Source: Mesorhizobium sp. GbtcB19
GTDB lineage: Bacteria; Pseudomonadota; Alphaproteobacteria; Rhizobiales; Rhizobiaceae
Direction: 5' to 3'
Assembly: GCF_019091085.1 (NCBI RefSeq)
Contig: NZ_JAGXJY010000004.1
Location: 62,001-126,000 of the forward strand
DNA length: 64,000 nt
A program made the translations under genes and the position numbers. The notes under the pieces were generated by a model. It made no database searches, was not told the origin of the DNA, and saw only the letters and a list, made by a program, of their open reading frames with translations. Of this stretch, positions 1 to 11,321 are shown piece by piece (positions within the stretch are counted from its first letter, which is position 1; each line of letters starts with the position of its first letter).

Positions 1-154
1 GAAATTCCTCGAGCTGCATTCGGGCCACAAGCCGGAGGAGCCGATCGACGCCCATTCGGTCCAGCCTTACTACACGCTGCTCCTGGCGCGTGAGGCCAAC
101 ATGACGATCTCGATCCACGCGACACCCGAAGAGATCGTGCTGACGGCTGCCTAG
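1..154 (+). CDS. chpT: Histidine phosphotransferase ChpT, C-terminal end (partial)
   Basis: Only the last 50 codons are in the window, read in frame from base 2 to the TAG at 152-154. The residues around VQPYYTLLLAREANM and the ending EEIVLTAA resemble the C-terminus of alphaproteobacterial ChpT. ChpT passes phosphate from the CckA kinase to CtrA and CpdR. Its position beside a single-domain response regulator and ctrA supports the call. The stop codon coincides with the first three bases of a RIME-like repeat that begins at 152, so the repeat borders or supplies the end of the gene. Most of the protein is outside the window, so the identification rests on the tail and the neighbours. Confidence 0.75.
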   Translation, partial: KFLELHSGHKPEEPIDAHSVQPYYTLLLAREANMTISIHATPEEIVLTAA

Positions 155-255
155 AGCAATTCCAGGAAAAGTGCGTAGCGGTTTTCCGTCCGGAATTGCG
201 CAGAAACAAAGGTTTAGAGCAGTTCGGCGGTTTCCGAGAGCGCTGAACTGCTCTA
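152..255. repeat. RIME-like palindromic repeat, copy 1 (two-hairpin form)
   Basis: The element begins TAGAGCAATTCCAGGAAAAG and ends GAACTGCTCTA. The first hairpin pairs GCAATTCC with GGAATTGC, with inner AGGAAAA/TTTTCCGT pairing. The second hairpin pairs GAGCAGTTC with GAACTGCTC. Related copies are at 7227, 7441, 25887 and 44006. The first three bases are the stop codon of chpT. Confidence 0.85.
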
Positions 256-479
256 AGAAAACTAAAAGTATCTTTTATTGCTAATATTTGCGCCTGCAGT
301 GCAGATCGAGCAATGCCGGCCGCAATCCATGTAACAGCGTCGCGGACAAAAACCGCGCGATATGCCTGTTTGGAAAAATTTTACCTAACGGCTTTTCAGC
401 TTCTTTACCAGATTGGACTATGGTGTTCACCGGTTACCTGGAGGCTGCCGGTTCGGCAGATGGCAAAGAGGATCCGGAC

Positions 480-848
480 ATGAAGCGCTGCCTTTTCGTC
501 GACGATTCGAGCGTCATCAGGAAGGTCGCAAAACGCATTCTCGGCGGCTCCGACATGATTGTCATGGAGGCCTCGAGCGGGCTTGAAGCCACCGAGATGT
601 GCGCCGGCGACATGCCGGACGTCATCGTCATCGACGGCGGCCTGGCCGATGTCCAGGCGGTGGACCTCATCCGCCGTATCCGCGCCATGGAAAGCCCCAT
701 CAAGCCGCAGATCCTGGTCTCGCTGGTCGAGGTCGATGTCGGGGCGATCATGCGCGCCAAGCGCGCCGGCGCTCAAGGCTATCTGCTGAAGCCCTTCAAC
801 CGCGCGCAATTGCTCGAAAGCTTCCGCGTCCTCAAGATCGCCGCCTGA
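480..848 (+). CDS. Single-domain (CheY/DivK-like) response regulator
   Basis: This is a 122-residue receiver domain with no output domain. It has the acidic pair D8-D9, the phosphoacceptor D52 within VIVIDGG, and K104 within LLKPF, so all core residues are present. The start at 480 is chosen because AGAGGA lies just upstream and the protein then begins MKRCLFVDDS, typical of the family. An upstream in-frame extension is possible but has no receiver-like sequence. The gene lies between chpT and ctrA, a conserved order in rhizobia, which suggests a link to the CckA-ChpT-CtrA phosphorelay. The specific partner is not visible from the sequence. Confidence 0.85.
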   Translation: MKRCLFVDDSSVIRKVAKRILGGSDMIVMEASSGLEATEMCAGDMPDVIVIDGGLADVQAVDLIRRIRAMESPIKPQILVSLVEVDVGAIMRAKRAGAQGYLLKPFNRAQLLESFRVLKIAA

Positions 849-865
849 TTCGCTGGAGGCGTTCT

Positions 866-900
866 CAACAAAAAACCCGGCCTGAGCCGGGTTTTTCGTT
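866..900. terminator. Bidirectional intrinsic terminator
   Basis: AAAAACCCGGC (871-881) pairs with GCCGGGTTTTT (886-896) around a CTGA loop, giving a U-run on both strands. It sits between the convergent response-regulator gene and ctrA and can end both transcripts. Confidence 0.9.
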
Positions 901-917
901 TGGAATCGTTGGGTCGC

Positions 918-1613
918 TTACGCGCTGACGCGGATATCTTCCGGTTCGCGCAGCACGTAACCGCGGCCCCACACCGTCTCGATGTAGTTCTGGCCGCCGG
1001 ACGCCGCGTCGAGCTTCTTGCGCAGCTTGCAGATGAAGACGTCGATGATCTTCAATTCGGGCTCGTCCATGCCGCCATAAAGGTGGTTGAGGAACATTTC
1101 CTTGGTGAGCGTCGTGCCCTTGCGCAGCGAGAGCAGTTCCAGCATCTGGTATTCCTTGCCGGTCAGGTGCACGCGCTGGCCGCCGACCTCGACGGTCTTG
1201 GCGTCGAGATTGACCACCAGGTCGCCGGTGGTGATGACCGACTGGGCATGGCCCTTGGAACGGCGCACGATGGCGTGGATGCGCGCCACCAGCTCGTCCT
1301 TGTGGAAGGGCTTGGTCATATAATCGTCGGCGCCGAAGCCCAGGCCGCGCACCTTGTCCTCGATGCCGGCCATGCCGGAGAGGATCAGGATCGGCGTCTT
1401 GACCTTGGAGAGGCGCAGCGTGCGCAGGACTTCATAGCCCGACATATCGGGGAGATTGAGGTCCAGAAGGATGATGTCGTAATCGTAGAGCTTGCCGAGA
1501 TCGACACCTTCTTCGCCGAGATCGGTCGTATAGACGTTGAAGCTCTCCGATTTCAGCATCAGTTCGATGCTCTGTGCGGTTGCACTGTCATCTTCAATCA
1601 GCAGAACACGCAT
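918..1613 (-). CDS. ctrA: Cell cycle master regulator CtrA
   Basis: This 231-residue OmpR-type response regulator begins [14 protein letters not shown]. The receiver domain covers about 1-120, with acidic residues E7/D8/D9, phosphoacceptor D51 in ILLDLNLP, and K in MTKPF. A winged-helix DNA-binding domain follows (about 130-225), ending in [12 protein letters not shown]. The sequence is near-identical to alphaproteobacterial CtrA, which binds TTAA-N7-TTAA boxes and controls replication, division and flagellar genes. AGGGG lies just upstream of the start. The divergent promoter region to fliJ carries five GANTC (CcrM methylation) sites and TTAA half-sites, consistent with methylation-sensitive and autoregulated transcription. 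chpT and sciP, its activator route and its inhibitor, are both within 4 kb. Confidence 0.97.
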   Translation of the reverse strand: MRVLLIEDDSATAQSIELMLKSESFNVYTTDLGEEGVDLGKLYDYDIILLDLNLPDMSGYEVLRTLRLSKVKTPILILSGMAGIEDKVRGLGFGADDYMTKPFHKDELVARIHAIVRRSKGHAQSVITTGDLVVNLDAKTVEVGGQRVHLTGKEYQMLELLSLRKGTTLTKEMFLNHLYGGMDEPELKIIDVFICKLRKKLDAASGGQNYIETVWGRGYVLREPEDIRVSA

Positions 1614-2062
1614 TTCATTCCCCTTTTCTGCTGCCGGGCCGTGTCACGACCCGTCCGGGACCCGGAGCAGTGATTGCCTGAACAGAAGGTGCCACCGACT
1701 GGTTAACAAATCCTAATTTCGTGTCGTCCACGATACCAGATTTTTTAACCCCTTTCTACACCCACTTGAATCTAATAATGAATCACAGACCCAAACCGCT
1801 AATGCACCACATTAATAAGTCAGCCTAAGTGACTCCAGAGACTCGCAGGCCCGGGCTTCCCGCCGCTGCCGGAATTTTTACCCGGCCTTAAGTCCTCGCC
1901 CGTATGATTAACAATGCCCGTAAACGAATGGTTACCGCCGGCAAAAATCTTTAGGGCTTTGTTTCCCATAGCCCAGGGAATGCCGGGGGAAACGGGCGGC
2001 GCCTGGGTCGTTCCGGGCGGAGTGGACGGTATTGCAGGTGTGCGTTTGCGGAGTATCGAGTC
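1614..2062. promoter_or_regulatory. ctrA / fliJ divergent control region with GANTC cluster
   Basis: These 449 bp contain no gene. GANTC sites (CcrM methylation targets) start at 1768, 1780, 1831, 1840 and 2058, the last ending directly before the fliJ-like start codon. TTAA half-sites of the CtrA type occur at 1703 (TTAACAAATCCTAAT, close to TTAA-N7-TTAA), 1745, 1888 and 1908. No promoter -35/-10 assignment is made. Confidence 0.6.
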
Positions 2063-2440
2063 ATGAAGTCACGTGAAAACCTCGTTCGGCTGAAGCAGTT
2101 TCAGGTGAATGAGAAGCGGCGCCAGCTCTTGCAGCTGGACATGATGATCGCCGAGTTCGAGCGCATGGCCGTCGAGCTGGAAGCGCAGATCGTCGCCGAA
2201 GAGAAAAAAGCCGGCATCACCGACATCAACCATTTCGCCTATCCGACCTTCGCCAAGGCGGCTCGTTTGCGCCGCGACAACCTCAGGAATTCACAAAGCG
2301 ACCTCGCCCAGCAGCGAAGCACCGCCGAATCATTACTCGGCGAAGCTGAAGCGGAGCTTTCCAAGGCCGAGATGCTGGAATCGCGCGACACCAAGATCCG
2401 CGACGCCGACACGGGCGGCCGCAGCGTCATGATCGGCTGA
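2063..2440 (+). CDS. fliJ: FliJ-like flagellar export chaperone
   Basis: This small (125 aa) protein is almost entirely predicted helix and coiled coil. It starts MKSRENLVRLKQFQVNEKRRQ and is rich in Glu, Lys, Leu and Arg, with no signal peptide or membrane segment. Size, composition and the KSRE..RLKQFQV..KRRQ start fit the rhizobial FliJ-like family, a general chaperone or regulator of the flagellar type III export ATPase. It is transcribed divergently from ctrA, and CtrA controls flagellar genes in alphaproteobacteria. A GAGTC site abuts the start codon. FliJ proteins diverge quickly, so the family call is moderate. Confidence 0.7.
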   Translation: MKSRENLVRLKQFQVNEKRRQLLQLDMMIAEFERMAVELEAQIVAEEKKAGITDINHFAYPTFAKAARLRRDNLRNSQSDLAQQRSTAESLLGEAEAELSKAEMLESRDTKIRDADTGGRSVMIG

Positions 2441-2525
2441 TCGCCGGCCTATTTGTGGTGATCGCCGGAGACATGCCGGCCATCTTCAGGACAGGCGCCC
2501 GGCCGAATCAGCCTCGCCGCAGGCT

Positions 2526-2927
2526 TCAGGACGCAACGGCCATCTCGCCGTGATCCGCCGATGCTCGCGCCCGGGCATCCTTGATTTCCGGCGCGTGCTC
2601 TTCCGCCCACGATCGGATCTGGCTGAGCAGCCCCGCCAGGTTCTGGCCAAGCTCAGTCAGCTCATATTCCACGCGCGGCGGAATGACCGGAAACACTTCG
2701 CGCCGGACAAGCCCGTCGCGCTCCAGCACGCGCAGCGTCTGCGTCAGCATTTTGGGCGTGATGCCTTCCATTTTGCGCGCCAGCTCGCCGTTGCGCAGCC
2801 GGCCGCGCCGCAGCGCGCAGACGGTGAGATAAACCCACTTGCTGGCCAGCATCTCGAGCACGGTGTGCGACGGGCAGGTGCGCCGGAACGCGTCGTAGCC
2901 GAGTGGGGAAGTATCGTCACTATCCAT
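2526..2927 (-). CDS. HxlR-family winged-helix regulator
   Basis: A 133-residue protein with the HxlR/MarR-like winged helix. The N-terminal CPS near residue 18 is the usual HxlR cysteine position, followed by LEMLASKWVYLTVCALRRG and the recognition segment GITPKMLTQTLRVLERDGLV, with the wing PPRVEYELTELG. HxlR proteins of the YodB/QorR type sense electrophiles or quinones through that cysteine. The start at 2927 is preferred because MDSDDTS leads straight into the domain; the upstream extension does not look like protein. It is divergent from a quinone-oxidoreductase-like gene, so it most likely represses that gene and itself. Confidence 0.88.
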   Translation of the reverse strand: MDSDDTSPLGYDAFRRTCPSHTVLEMLASKWVYLTVCALRRGRLRNGELARKMEGITPKMLTQTLRVLERDGLVRREVFPVIPPRVEYELTELGQNLAGLLSQIRSWAEEHAPEIKDARARASADHGEMAVAS

Positions 2928-3015
2928 AAGGTGCCTATATATAGAAAAGGTACATACTAGACAACAGAATATTACTATCCAAATGATAGCAGCACACCAA
3001 ACAGGAGGCTTCCAT
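2928..3015. promoter_or_regulatory. HxlR operator/promoter region
   Basis: This short AT-rich divergent region contains the perfect palindrome CTATATATAG (2935-2944), flanked by AGGTGC and AGGTAC repeats. AGGAGG at 3003-3008 is a strong ribosome-binding site for the downstream oxidoreductase. The operator role is inferred from position. Confidence 0.5.
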
Positions 3016-3942
3016 ATGCGTGCCGTTATCCAGAATGCCGTCGGCGGACCCGACGTCCTTTTCGTCGCCGAGCAGTCCGACCCTTTGCCCAAGCCCGGCG
3101 AAGTGCTCGTCCGCGTCAAGGCGGCCGGCATCAATCCGGTCGATGGCGCCGTGCGCGGCGGCTTCTATCCGCTGCTTGGCGAGCCGCCCTTCATACTCGG
3201 CTGGGATATTTCAGGGACCGTCGCGGCGCTCGGCGCCGGCGTAACCGCCTTCAAGATCGGCGACGAGGTATTCGGCATGCCCCACTTTCCCAAGCAGGCT
3301 GGAGCCTATGCCGAGCTTGCGACGGCGCCTGTGAACGAGATTGCCGCCAAGCCTGCCGCCATCGACCACGCCCATGCCGCGGCGCTGCCACTGGCTGGTC
3401 TGACAGCCTGGCAGGGCCTCGTGCGCCATGGCCGCCTGCAAGCGGGGCAGCGCGCGCTGATCCATGCCGCCGCCGGCGGCGTCGGCCATCTGGCGGTGCA
3501 GATCGCCAAGGCGCTCGGCGCCTATATCATCGCCACCGCGAGCCCGGACAAAACGGTTTTCGTCCGCTCGATCGGCGCCGATGAGGTCATCGACTACACC
3601 AAAGGCGATTTCACCGAACAGGCCCGCAATGTCGATCTGGTGCTCGACGCAATGGGCGGCGACCATGCCGACCGGTCGCTGAAAGTGGTGCGTGACGGCG
3701 GCGTCCTGGTGTCGCTGCTCAACGTTCACGACGCCACCAGGGCGAAGGCCGGCGCGCGCGGCGTGCGCGTCGAGCGCATCTCCGTGGTGCCGGAACACGA
3801 GGGCCTTGTCGAGCTCGCCATGCTGGTCGATGCCGGTAAGCTCGTCCCGCACGTGGCCAAGGCTTTCCCGCTCGACCAGGCGGGGGTCGCCCATGCTTTC
3901 CTTGCCGCGCGGCCGATCGGCAAGGTCGTGCTGACGGTCTGA
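3016..3942 (+). CDS. NADP-dependent zinc-free alcohol dehydrogenase / quinone oxidoreductase
   Basis: A 308-residue medium-chain reductase. The GroES-like N-terminal half (MRAVIQNAVGGPDVLFV) lacks the structural-zinc cysteines. The Rossmann half contains LIHAAAGGVGHLAVQIAKALGA, the AxxGxGxxA-like NADP-binding motif of quinone oxidoreductases. ATG at 3016 is chosen because AGGAGG precedes it at ideal spacing. Quinone oxidoreductases reduce quinones or activated enals using NADPH. The divergent HxlR-type regulator fits a quinone- or aldehyde-induced detoxification unit. Confidence 0.85.
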   Translation: MRAVIQNAVGGPDVLFVAEQSDPLPKPGEVLVRVKAAGINPVDGAVRGGFYPLLGEPPFILGWDISGTVAALGAGVTAFKIGDEVFGMPHFPKQAGAYAELATAPVNEIAAKPAAIDHAHAAALPLAGLTAWQGLVRHGRLQAGQRALIHAAAGGVGHLAVQIAKALGAYIIATASPDKTVFVRSIGADEVIDYTKGDFTEQARNVDLVLDAMGGDHADRSLKVVRDGGVLVSLLNVHDATRAKAGARGVRVERISVVPEHEGLVELAMLVDAGKLVPHVAKAFPLDQAGVAHAFLAARPIGKVVLTV

Positions 3943-3950
3943 GGTTTTGC

Positions 3951-3992
3951 AAAAGCGAAAAGGGCGCGGTGCTCCACGCCCTTTTCGTTTTA
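3951..3992. terminator. Bidirectional intrinsic terminator
   Basis: CGAAAAGGGCG (3956-3966) pairs with CGCCCTTTTCG (3977-3987), followed by TTTTAT on the plus strand and preceded by AAAA, so it can serve both the oxidoreductase gene and the convergent sciP gene. Confidence 0.88.
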
Positions 3993-4003
3993 TGGCTACC
4001 AGC

Positions 4004-4279
4004 CTAATGCCGGTATTGCTGGATCCGCGTGGTGCGCAGCCCGGCAAGGCCGTATTCGTCGATGGATGCCTGCCAGGAGAGAAATTCTTCGGTGGTGAGC
4101 TTGTAGCGCTGGCAGGCTTCCTCAAGGCTAAGCAGGCCGCCGCGCACGGCCGCGACCACTTCCGCCTTGCGCCGGATAACCCAGCGCCGCGTGTTCGTCG
4201 GCGGCAGATCGGCGATCGTAAGAGGGCTGCCGTCGGGCCCAATAACATACTTGACTCTAGGTCTAACCAGATCGGTCAT
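4004..4279 (-). CDS. sciP: CtrA inhibitor SciP (DUF1153)
   Basis: A 91-residue protein with the highly conserved SciP core KYVIGPDGSPLTIADLPP and RRWVIRRKAEVVAAVRGGLLSLEEAC, followed by LTTEEFLSWQ and LRTTRIQQYRH. In Caulobacter this family binds CtrA and its target promoters and blocks CtrA-dependent transcription in G1. It is convergent with the oxidoreductase and divergent from mnmA. Its upstream region has TTAA-N7-CTAA at 4336-4350, close to a CtrA box, so feedback from CtrA is plausible. Its presence 2.4 kb from ctrA groups the activator, the phosphorelay and the inhibitor in one locus. Confidence 0.95.
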   Translation of the reverse strand: MTDLVRPRVKYVIGPDGSPLTIADLPPTNTRRWVIRRKAEVVAAVRGGLLSLEEACQRYKLTTEEFLSWQASIDEYGLAGLRTTRIQQYRH

Positions 4280-4533
4280 CGTACTCTCTACTAAAAACTC
4301 AAAGACCCAATCCCCGCCACAGTACCGCCACAGCTTTAAAAATTGCCTAAGCGAACCCTAATCACTAGGTAAGGATCGTGAACGCCCGGTTAGGATATCG
4401 TTTAGGATTTGAAACAACCGCGTCCAGGTGCTGATTTTGCCGGCGGACTCGTCCTGGGCCGCAAGCTGGCGCACAGATGGCGCTTGACCTATATTCCGGC
4501 CATTGGCATTGAGCGCCGCACAGTGAAAGCATC

Positions 4534-5724
4534 ATGAACAGCCTCGATCTCCCTCGCCGTCCAGAAGAAACCCGCGTCGTCGTCGCGATGTCGGGCGGTG
4601 TCGATTCGTCCGTGGTCGCCGGTATCCTGAAGCGCGAAGGCTATGACGTCGTCGGCGTGACGCTGCAGCTTTACGACCACGGCGCGGCCACCCATCGCGC
4701 CGGCTCGTGCTGCGCCGGGCAGGACATCGACGATGCCCGCCGCGTTTCGGAAACGCTCGGCATCCCGCATTACGTGCTCGACTACGAGGAGCGCTTCCGC
4801 AAGGCGGTCATCGATCCCTTTGCCGAGAGCTATGTCGCCGGCGAGACGCCGATTCCCTGCGTTTCCTGCAACCAGACGGTGAAGTTCGCCGACCTTTTGG
4901 CGACCGCCCAGGACCTCGGCGCCGATGCGCTGGCCACCGGCCACTATATCCGTTCGCGCGCCAACGGCGCGCATCGCGCGCTCTACCGTCCCGTCGATGC
5001 CGACCGCGACCAGAGCTATTTCCTGTTCGCCACCACGCAGGCGCAGATCGACTATCTGCGCTTCCCGCTCGGCGGCTTGTCGAAGCCACAGGTTCGCGCC
5101 ATCGCCGAGGAGATGGGGCTGACCGTCGCCGCCAAGCAGGACAGCCAGGACATCTGCTTCGTGCCGCAGGGCAAATATTCCGACATCATCGCCAAGCTGA
5201 AGCCGGCGGCCGCCAATCCCGGCGACATCGTCCATATCGACGGCCGCGTGCTCGGCCGCCATGAAGGCATCCTGCGCTACACGATCGGCCAGCGCCGCGG
5301 CATCGGCATCGCCTCGGGCGAGCCGCTCTATGTCGTCCATCTCGACGCCGACCGCGCGCGCGTCATCGTCGGCCCGCGCGAGGCGCTGGAGACGCACAAG
5401 ATCTACCTGCGCAACACGAACTGGCTGGGCGACGGCCCGCTGTCTGACGTTCCGGCCGGCGGGATCGAGCTCTTCGCCAAGGTCCGCTCGACCAGGCCGC
5501 CGCGCCCGGCCGTACTGCATTACCGCAACGGCGTGACGTCGGTCGAGCTGGCGGATGGCGAGTCCGGCATCGCGCCCGGACAGGCCTGCGTGCTCTATTC
5601 CGATGACGGCAACGAGGCGCGGGTGTTCGGCGGCGGTTTCATCGAGCGTTCCGAGCGCGGCGCCGAGGCCGAGGCCATGCTGTCCAGGCTCGCGGCCAGA
5701 CCGGCGCAGATTCCCGCCGAGTAA
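4534..5724 (+). CDS. mnmA: tRNA-specific 2-thiouridylase MnmA
   Basis: A 396-residue protein with the PP-loop SGGVDSS (residues 20-26) that adenylates U34, the catalytic cysteine C112 in [11 protein letters not shown], and the second cysteine in [12 protein letters not shown]. The C-terminal region carries the usual [17 protein letters not shown] segment. It makes the 2-thio group at the wobble uridine of Lys, Glu and Gln tRNAs using sulfur relayed from a desulfurase. The length is normal for the family. It is transcribed alone, divergent from sciP and convergent with the following gene 33 bp away. Confidence 0.97.
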   Translation: MNSLDLPRRPEETRVVVAMSGGVDSSVVAGILKREGYDVVGVTLQLYDHGAATHRAGSCCAGQDIDDARRVSETLGIPHYVLDYEERFRKAVIDPFAESYVAGETPIPCVSCNQTVKFADLLATAQDLGADALATGHYIRSRANGAHRALYRPVDADRDQSYFLFATTQAQIDYLRFPLGGLSKPQVRAIAEEMGLTVAAKQDSQDICFVPQGKYSDIIAKLKPAAANPGDIVHIDGRVLGRHEGILRYTIGQRRGIGIASGEPLYVVHLDADRARVIVGPREALETHKIYLRNTNWLGDGPLSDVPAGGIELFAKVRSTRPPRPAVLHYRNGVTSVELADGESGIAPGQACVLYSDDGNEARVFGGGFIERSERGAEAEAMLSRLAARPAQIPAE

Positions 5725-5757
5725 TTTCTCAGCCCTATTACCGCGGTTCAGGACGGC

Positions 5758-6723
5758 TCAGACCGACGAGCCGGTGTGGATCACCGTGCCGGCGGTCAGG
5801 ATGCGCAGCACCCGGATCGCTTCCTCGCCGTCGGTGCGCGGCTCGGCGCGCGTCTCGATGCAATGCATGAAATGGGTGAGCTCGCGGGTCAGCGGCATGC
5901 CTTCGCCGACCGGCACGTAAGCGGGCTCGTTGGCGGTGAACGCCCACTGGCCGCTGTCCTGCCAGACCGCGTGGCGGTAGACGGCAAGCTTGCGCTCCCA
6001 GGGCTCGACGTCGTCGAACACCGCCATCGCCTTGGTGCCGACCACCGTCAGCCGCCGCTCGCGATAGGGATTGAGGCGCGAGGCGAAGAGATGGCTGCGC
6101 AGGCCGTTCGGAAAACGCATATGCAGATGCGCGAAGTCGCTGAGATTGTCGAGGAGTGCCGCGCCCTCGCCTCTCACCTCGATCGGCTCGGTGCCGGTGA
6201 TGGCCAGGATCATCGACAGATCGTGCGGCGCCAGGTCCCAGAGCGCATCGTTTTCGGTATGGAACTTGCCGAGGCCGAGCCGGTGCGAGTGGATGTAGCG
6301 CACTTCGCCCAGTTCGCCATTGTCGATCAGCGCCTTCAGCGTCTCGAAAGCCGGGTGGAAACGCAGCACATGGCCGACCATGAAGACACGGGCCTTGTCC
6401 TTAGCCGCCTTAACCGCGCGCTCGGCGTCGGCGACCGTCAGCGCGATCGGCTTTTCCACCAGCACGTCCTTGCCGCTTTCGACGGCCCGCACCGCGGTGT
6501 CGGCATGGAACTGCGGCGGCAGCGCCATGACGATGGCGTCGATGTCGTTGCGTTCGAACAGCCTGTCGGGCTCGATCGCCAGGCAGTCCTGCTCGCTGGC
6601 GAAACCTTCGGCGCGGGCGCGGTTGACGTCGGAGACGGCATGCAGCGCGCCAAGCGCCTTGAGGGTGCGGATGTGGTTGCTGCCCCAGTATCCGCAACCA
6701 AGGACGGCGATGCGCGGCTTCAT
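5758..6723 (-). CDS. Gfo/Idh/MocA-family NAD-dependent oxidoreductase
   Basis: A 321-residue protein. The N-terminal Rossmann fold begins RIAVLGCGYWGSNHIRTL and is followed by the family's VLVEKPIAL motif with catalytic-type E-K-P. The C-terminal substrate domain contains the DLAPHDLSMIL helix. The resemblance is to the WlbA/WbpB-type UDP-sugar 3-dehydrogenases, but no sugar-nucleotide genes flank it, so the substrate cannot be assigned. Confidence 0.85.
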   Translation of the reverse strand: MKPRIAVLGCGYWGSNHIRTLKALGALHAVSDVNRARAEGFASEQDCLAIEPDRLFERNDIDAIVMALPPQFHADTAVRAVESGKDVLVEKPIALTVADAERAVKAAKDKARVFMVGHVLRFHPAFETLKALIDNGELGEVRYIHSHRLGLGKFHTENDALWDLAPHDLSMILAITGTEPIEVRGEGAALLDNLSDFAHLHMRFPNGLRSHLFASRLNPYRERRLTVVGTKAMAVFDDVEPWERKLAVYRHAVWQDSGQWAFTANEPAYVPVGEGMPLTRELTHFMHCIETRAEPRTDGEEAIRVLRILTAGTVIHTGSSV

Positions 6724-6976
6724 TCGCTCAAACTCTAGAATTTCATGGCCGAGACATAGCGACGTGCCCCGCCGAACTCAACCCCGTGAGATAGGCTGAG
6801 TGTCTGCCCGGCAAAGCTTTTCTGGGATGAGAACCAAGCTTGCCGGATTATCCCGACATGTCGGCCGCTTCCAAGCTTGACAGGCTCACCCCGCCAACCT
6901 TATATCCGCGCGACCTTGGCGAACGCCTCGAAATATCCATCGATTGAGGATGGTTTTTCGGGCCATTTGCCGCCCT
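6724..6976. other. Intergenic region with a possible relic reading frame
   Basis: No supported gene lies here. On the minus strand near 6899-6955 a short frame reads PSSIDGYFEAFAKVARI and then stops. A related piece (DISIEGYLSNLVDED) lies on the other side of the tRNA. Nothing else is recognisable. Confidence 0.4.
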
Positions 6977-7053
6977 GGCGGGGTAGCTCAGTTGGTTAGA
7001 GCACGGGAATCATAATCCTGGGGTCGGGGGTTCAAGTCCCTCTCCCGCTACCA
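6977..7053 (+). tRNA. tRNA-Met (anticodon CAU), probably elongator
   Basis: A 77-nt cloverleaf with encoded CCA. The acceptor stem pairs GGCGGGG with TCCCGCT (terminal G-U), the D arm is AGCTCAGTTGGTTAGAGC, the anticodon stem CGGGA/TCCTG encloses ATCATAA with CAT, and the T arm is GGGGGTTCAAGTCCCTC. The D-loop and lack of initiator features fit elongator methionine. A CAU tRNA-Ile2 needing lysidine cannot be fully excluded from the sequence alone. Confidence 0.93.
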
Positions 7054-7540
7054 TCGTTCCCCCGAAGGGAGATGCGTTGGGCAAGGTCTTCGTCGACGAG
7101 GTTCGACAGATATCCTTCGATTGAGATGTCAGGCCGCTCGCCAAGCTTGGGCGGTGACCTTGGTCGCCATGTTGCGGACGGCTGCCTTGGCTTCGTCGAA
7201 CGAAGCCGGTGGCGTCGTTTGCCGCTGGAGCAATTCCAGGAAAAAGTGTGACACGGTTTTCCGTCCGCGCGGCAAGACCATTGAACATGCCGCGCTTGCC
7301 ATGCGCCTAAGCCCGTTAGATCGACGCGGCTTGCCTGGCAGTTCAACGCCGGGCTCGGTAATTGGCCCTTGCTTGCCGGATGGCCGGATGAGTACGTGAC
7401 TTCCTCCACCGGCCGTGACTGCCGATCTGACGATTGGCCCTAGAGCAATTCCAGGAAAAGTGTGATCGGTTTTCCGTCCGGAATTGCGTTAAATCAAAGA
7501 GATAGGGTGGTTCGCCGTTTCCGAGAAACGGTGAAACGCC
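7054..7540. other. Non-coding gap with a degraded coding relic and repeats
   Basis: No intact gene is present. On the minus strand from about 7070 to 7226 there are two protein-like stretches in different frames (SFDEAKAAVRNMATKVTAQAW, then ERPDISIEGYLSNLVDEDL). This suggests a frameshifted gene fragment, cut at its 5' side by a truncated RIME copy at 7227. A full RIME copy follows at 7441. Confidence 0.4.
7227..7275. repeat. RIME-like repeat, copy 2 (truncated)
   Basis: GGAGCAATTCCAGGAAAAAG leads to the CGGTTTTCCGTCCG part of the first hairpin, then the homology stops before the closing GGAATTGC arm. Confidence 0.75.

Positions 7541-7543
<3 letters not shown>
7441..7543. repeat. RIME-like repeat, copy 3 (two-hairpin form)
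   Basis: Full 103-bp copy from TAGAGCAATTCC to GAAACGCCCTA. The final CTA is, on the minus strand, the TAG stop codon of the pyridoxal dehydrogenase gene. Confidence 0.85.
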
Positions 7544-9507
<1,964 letters not shown>

Positions 9508-9529
9508 CTTGTCTCCGGATTGGCGGCGT

Positions 9530-11318
<1,789 letters not shown>

Positions 11319-11321
11319 GCC

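Noticed and set aside
2983..3015. An upstream start for the quinone-oxidoreductase-like gene
   Set aside because: The frame is open, but AGGAGG is correctly spaced only for ATG 3016, and the upstream residues are not conserved-looking.
7010..7288. A minus-strand frame ending AGEGLEPPTPGL across the tRNA
   Set aside because: This ending is the usual false translation of tRNA sequence; the frame overlaps the tRNA and a repeat and has no domain.
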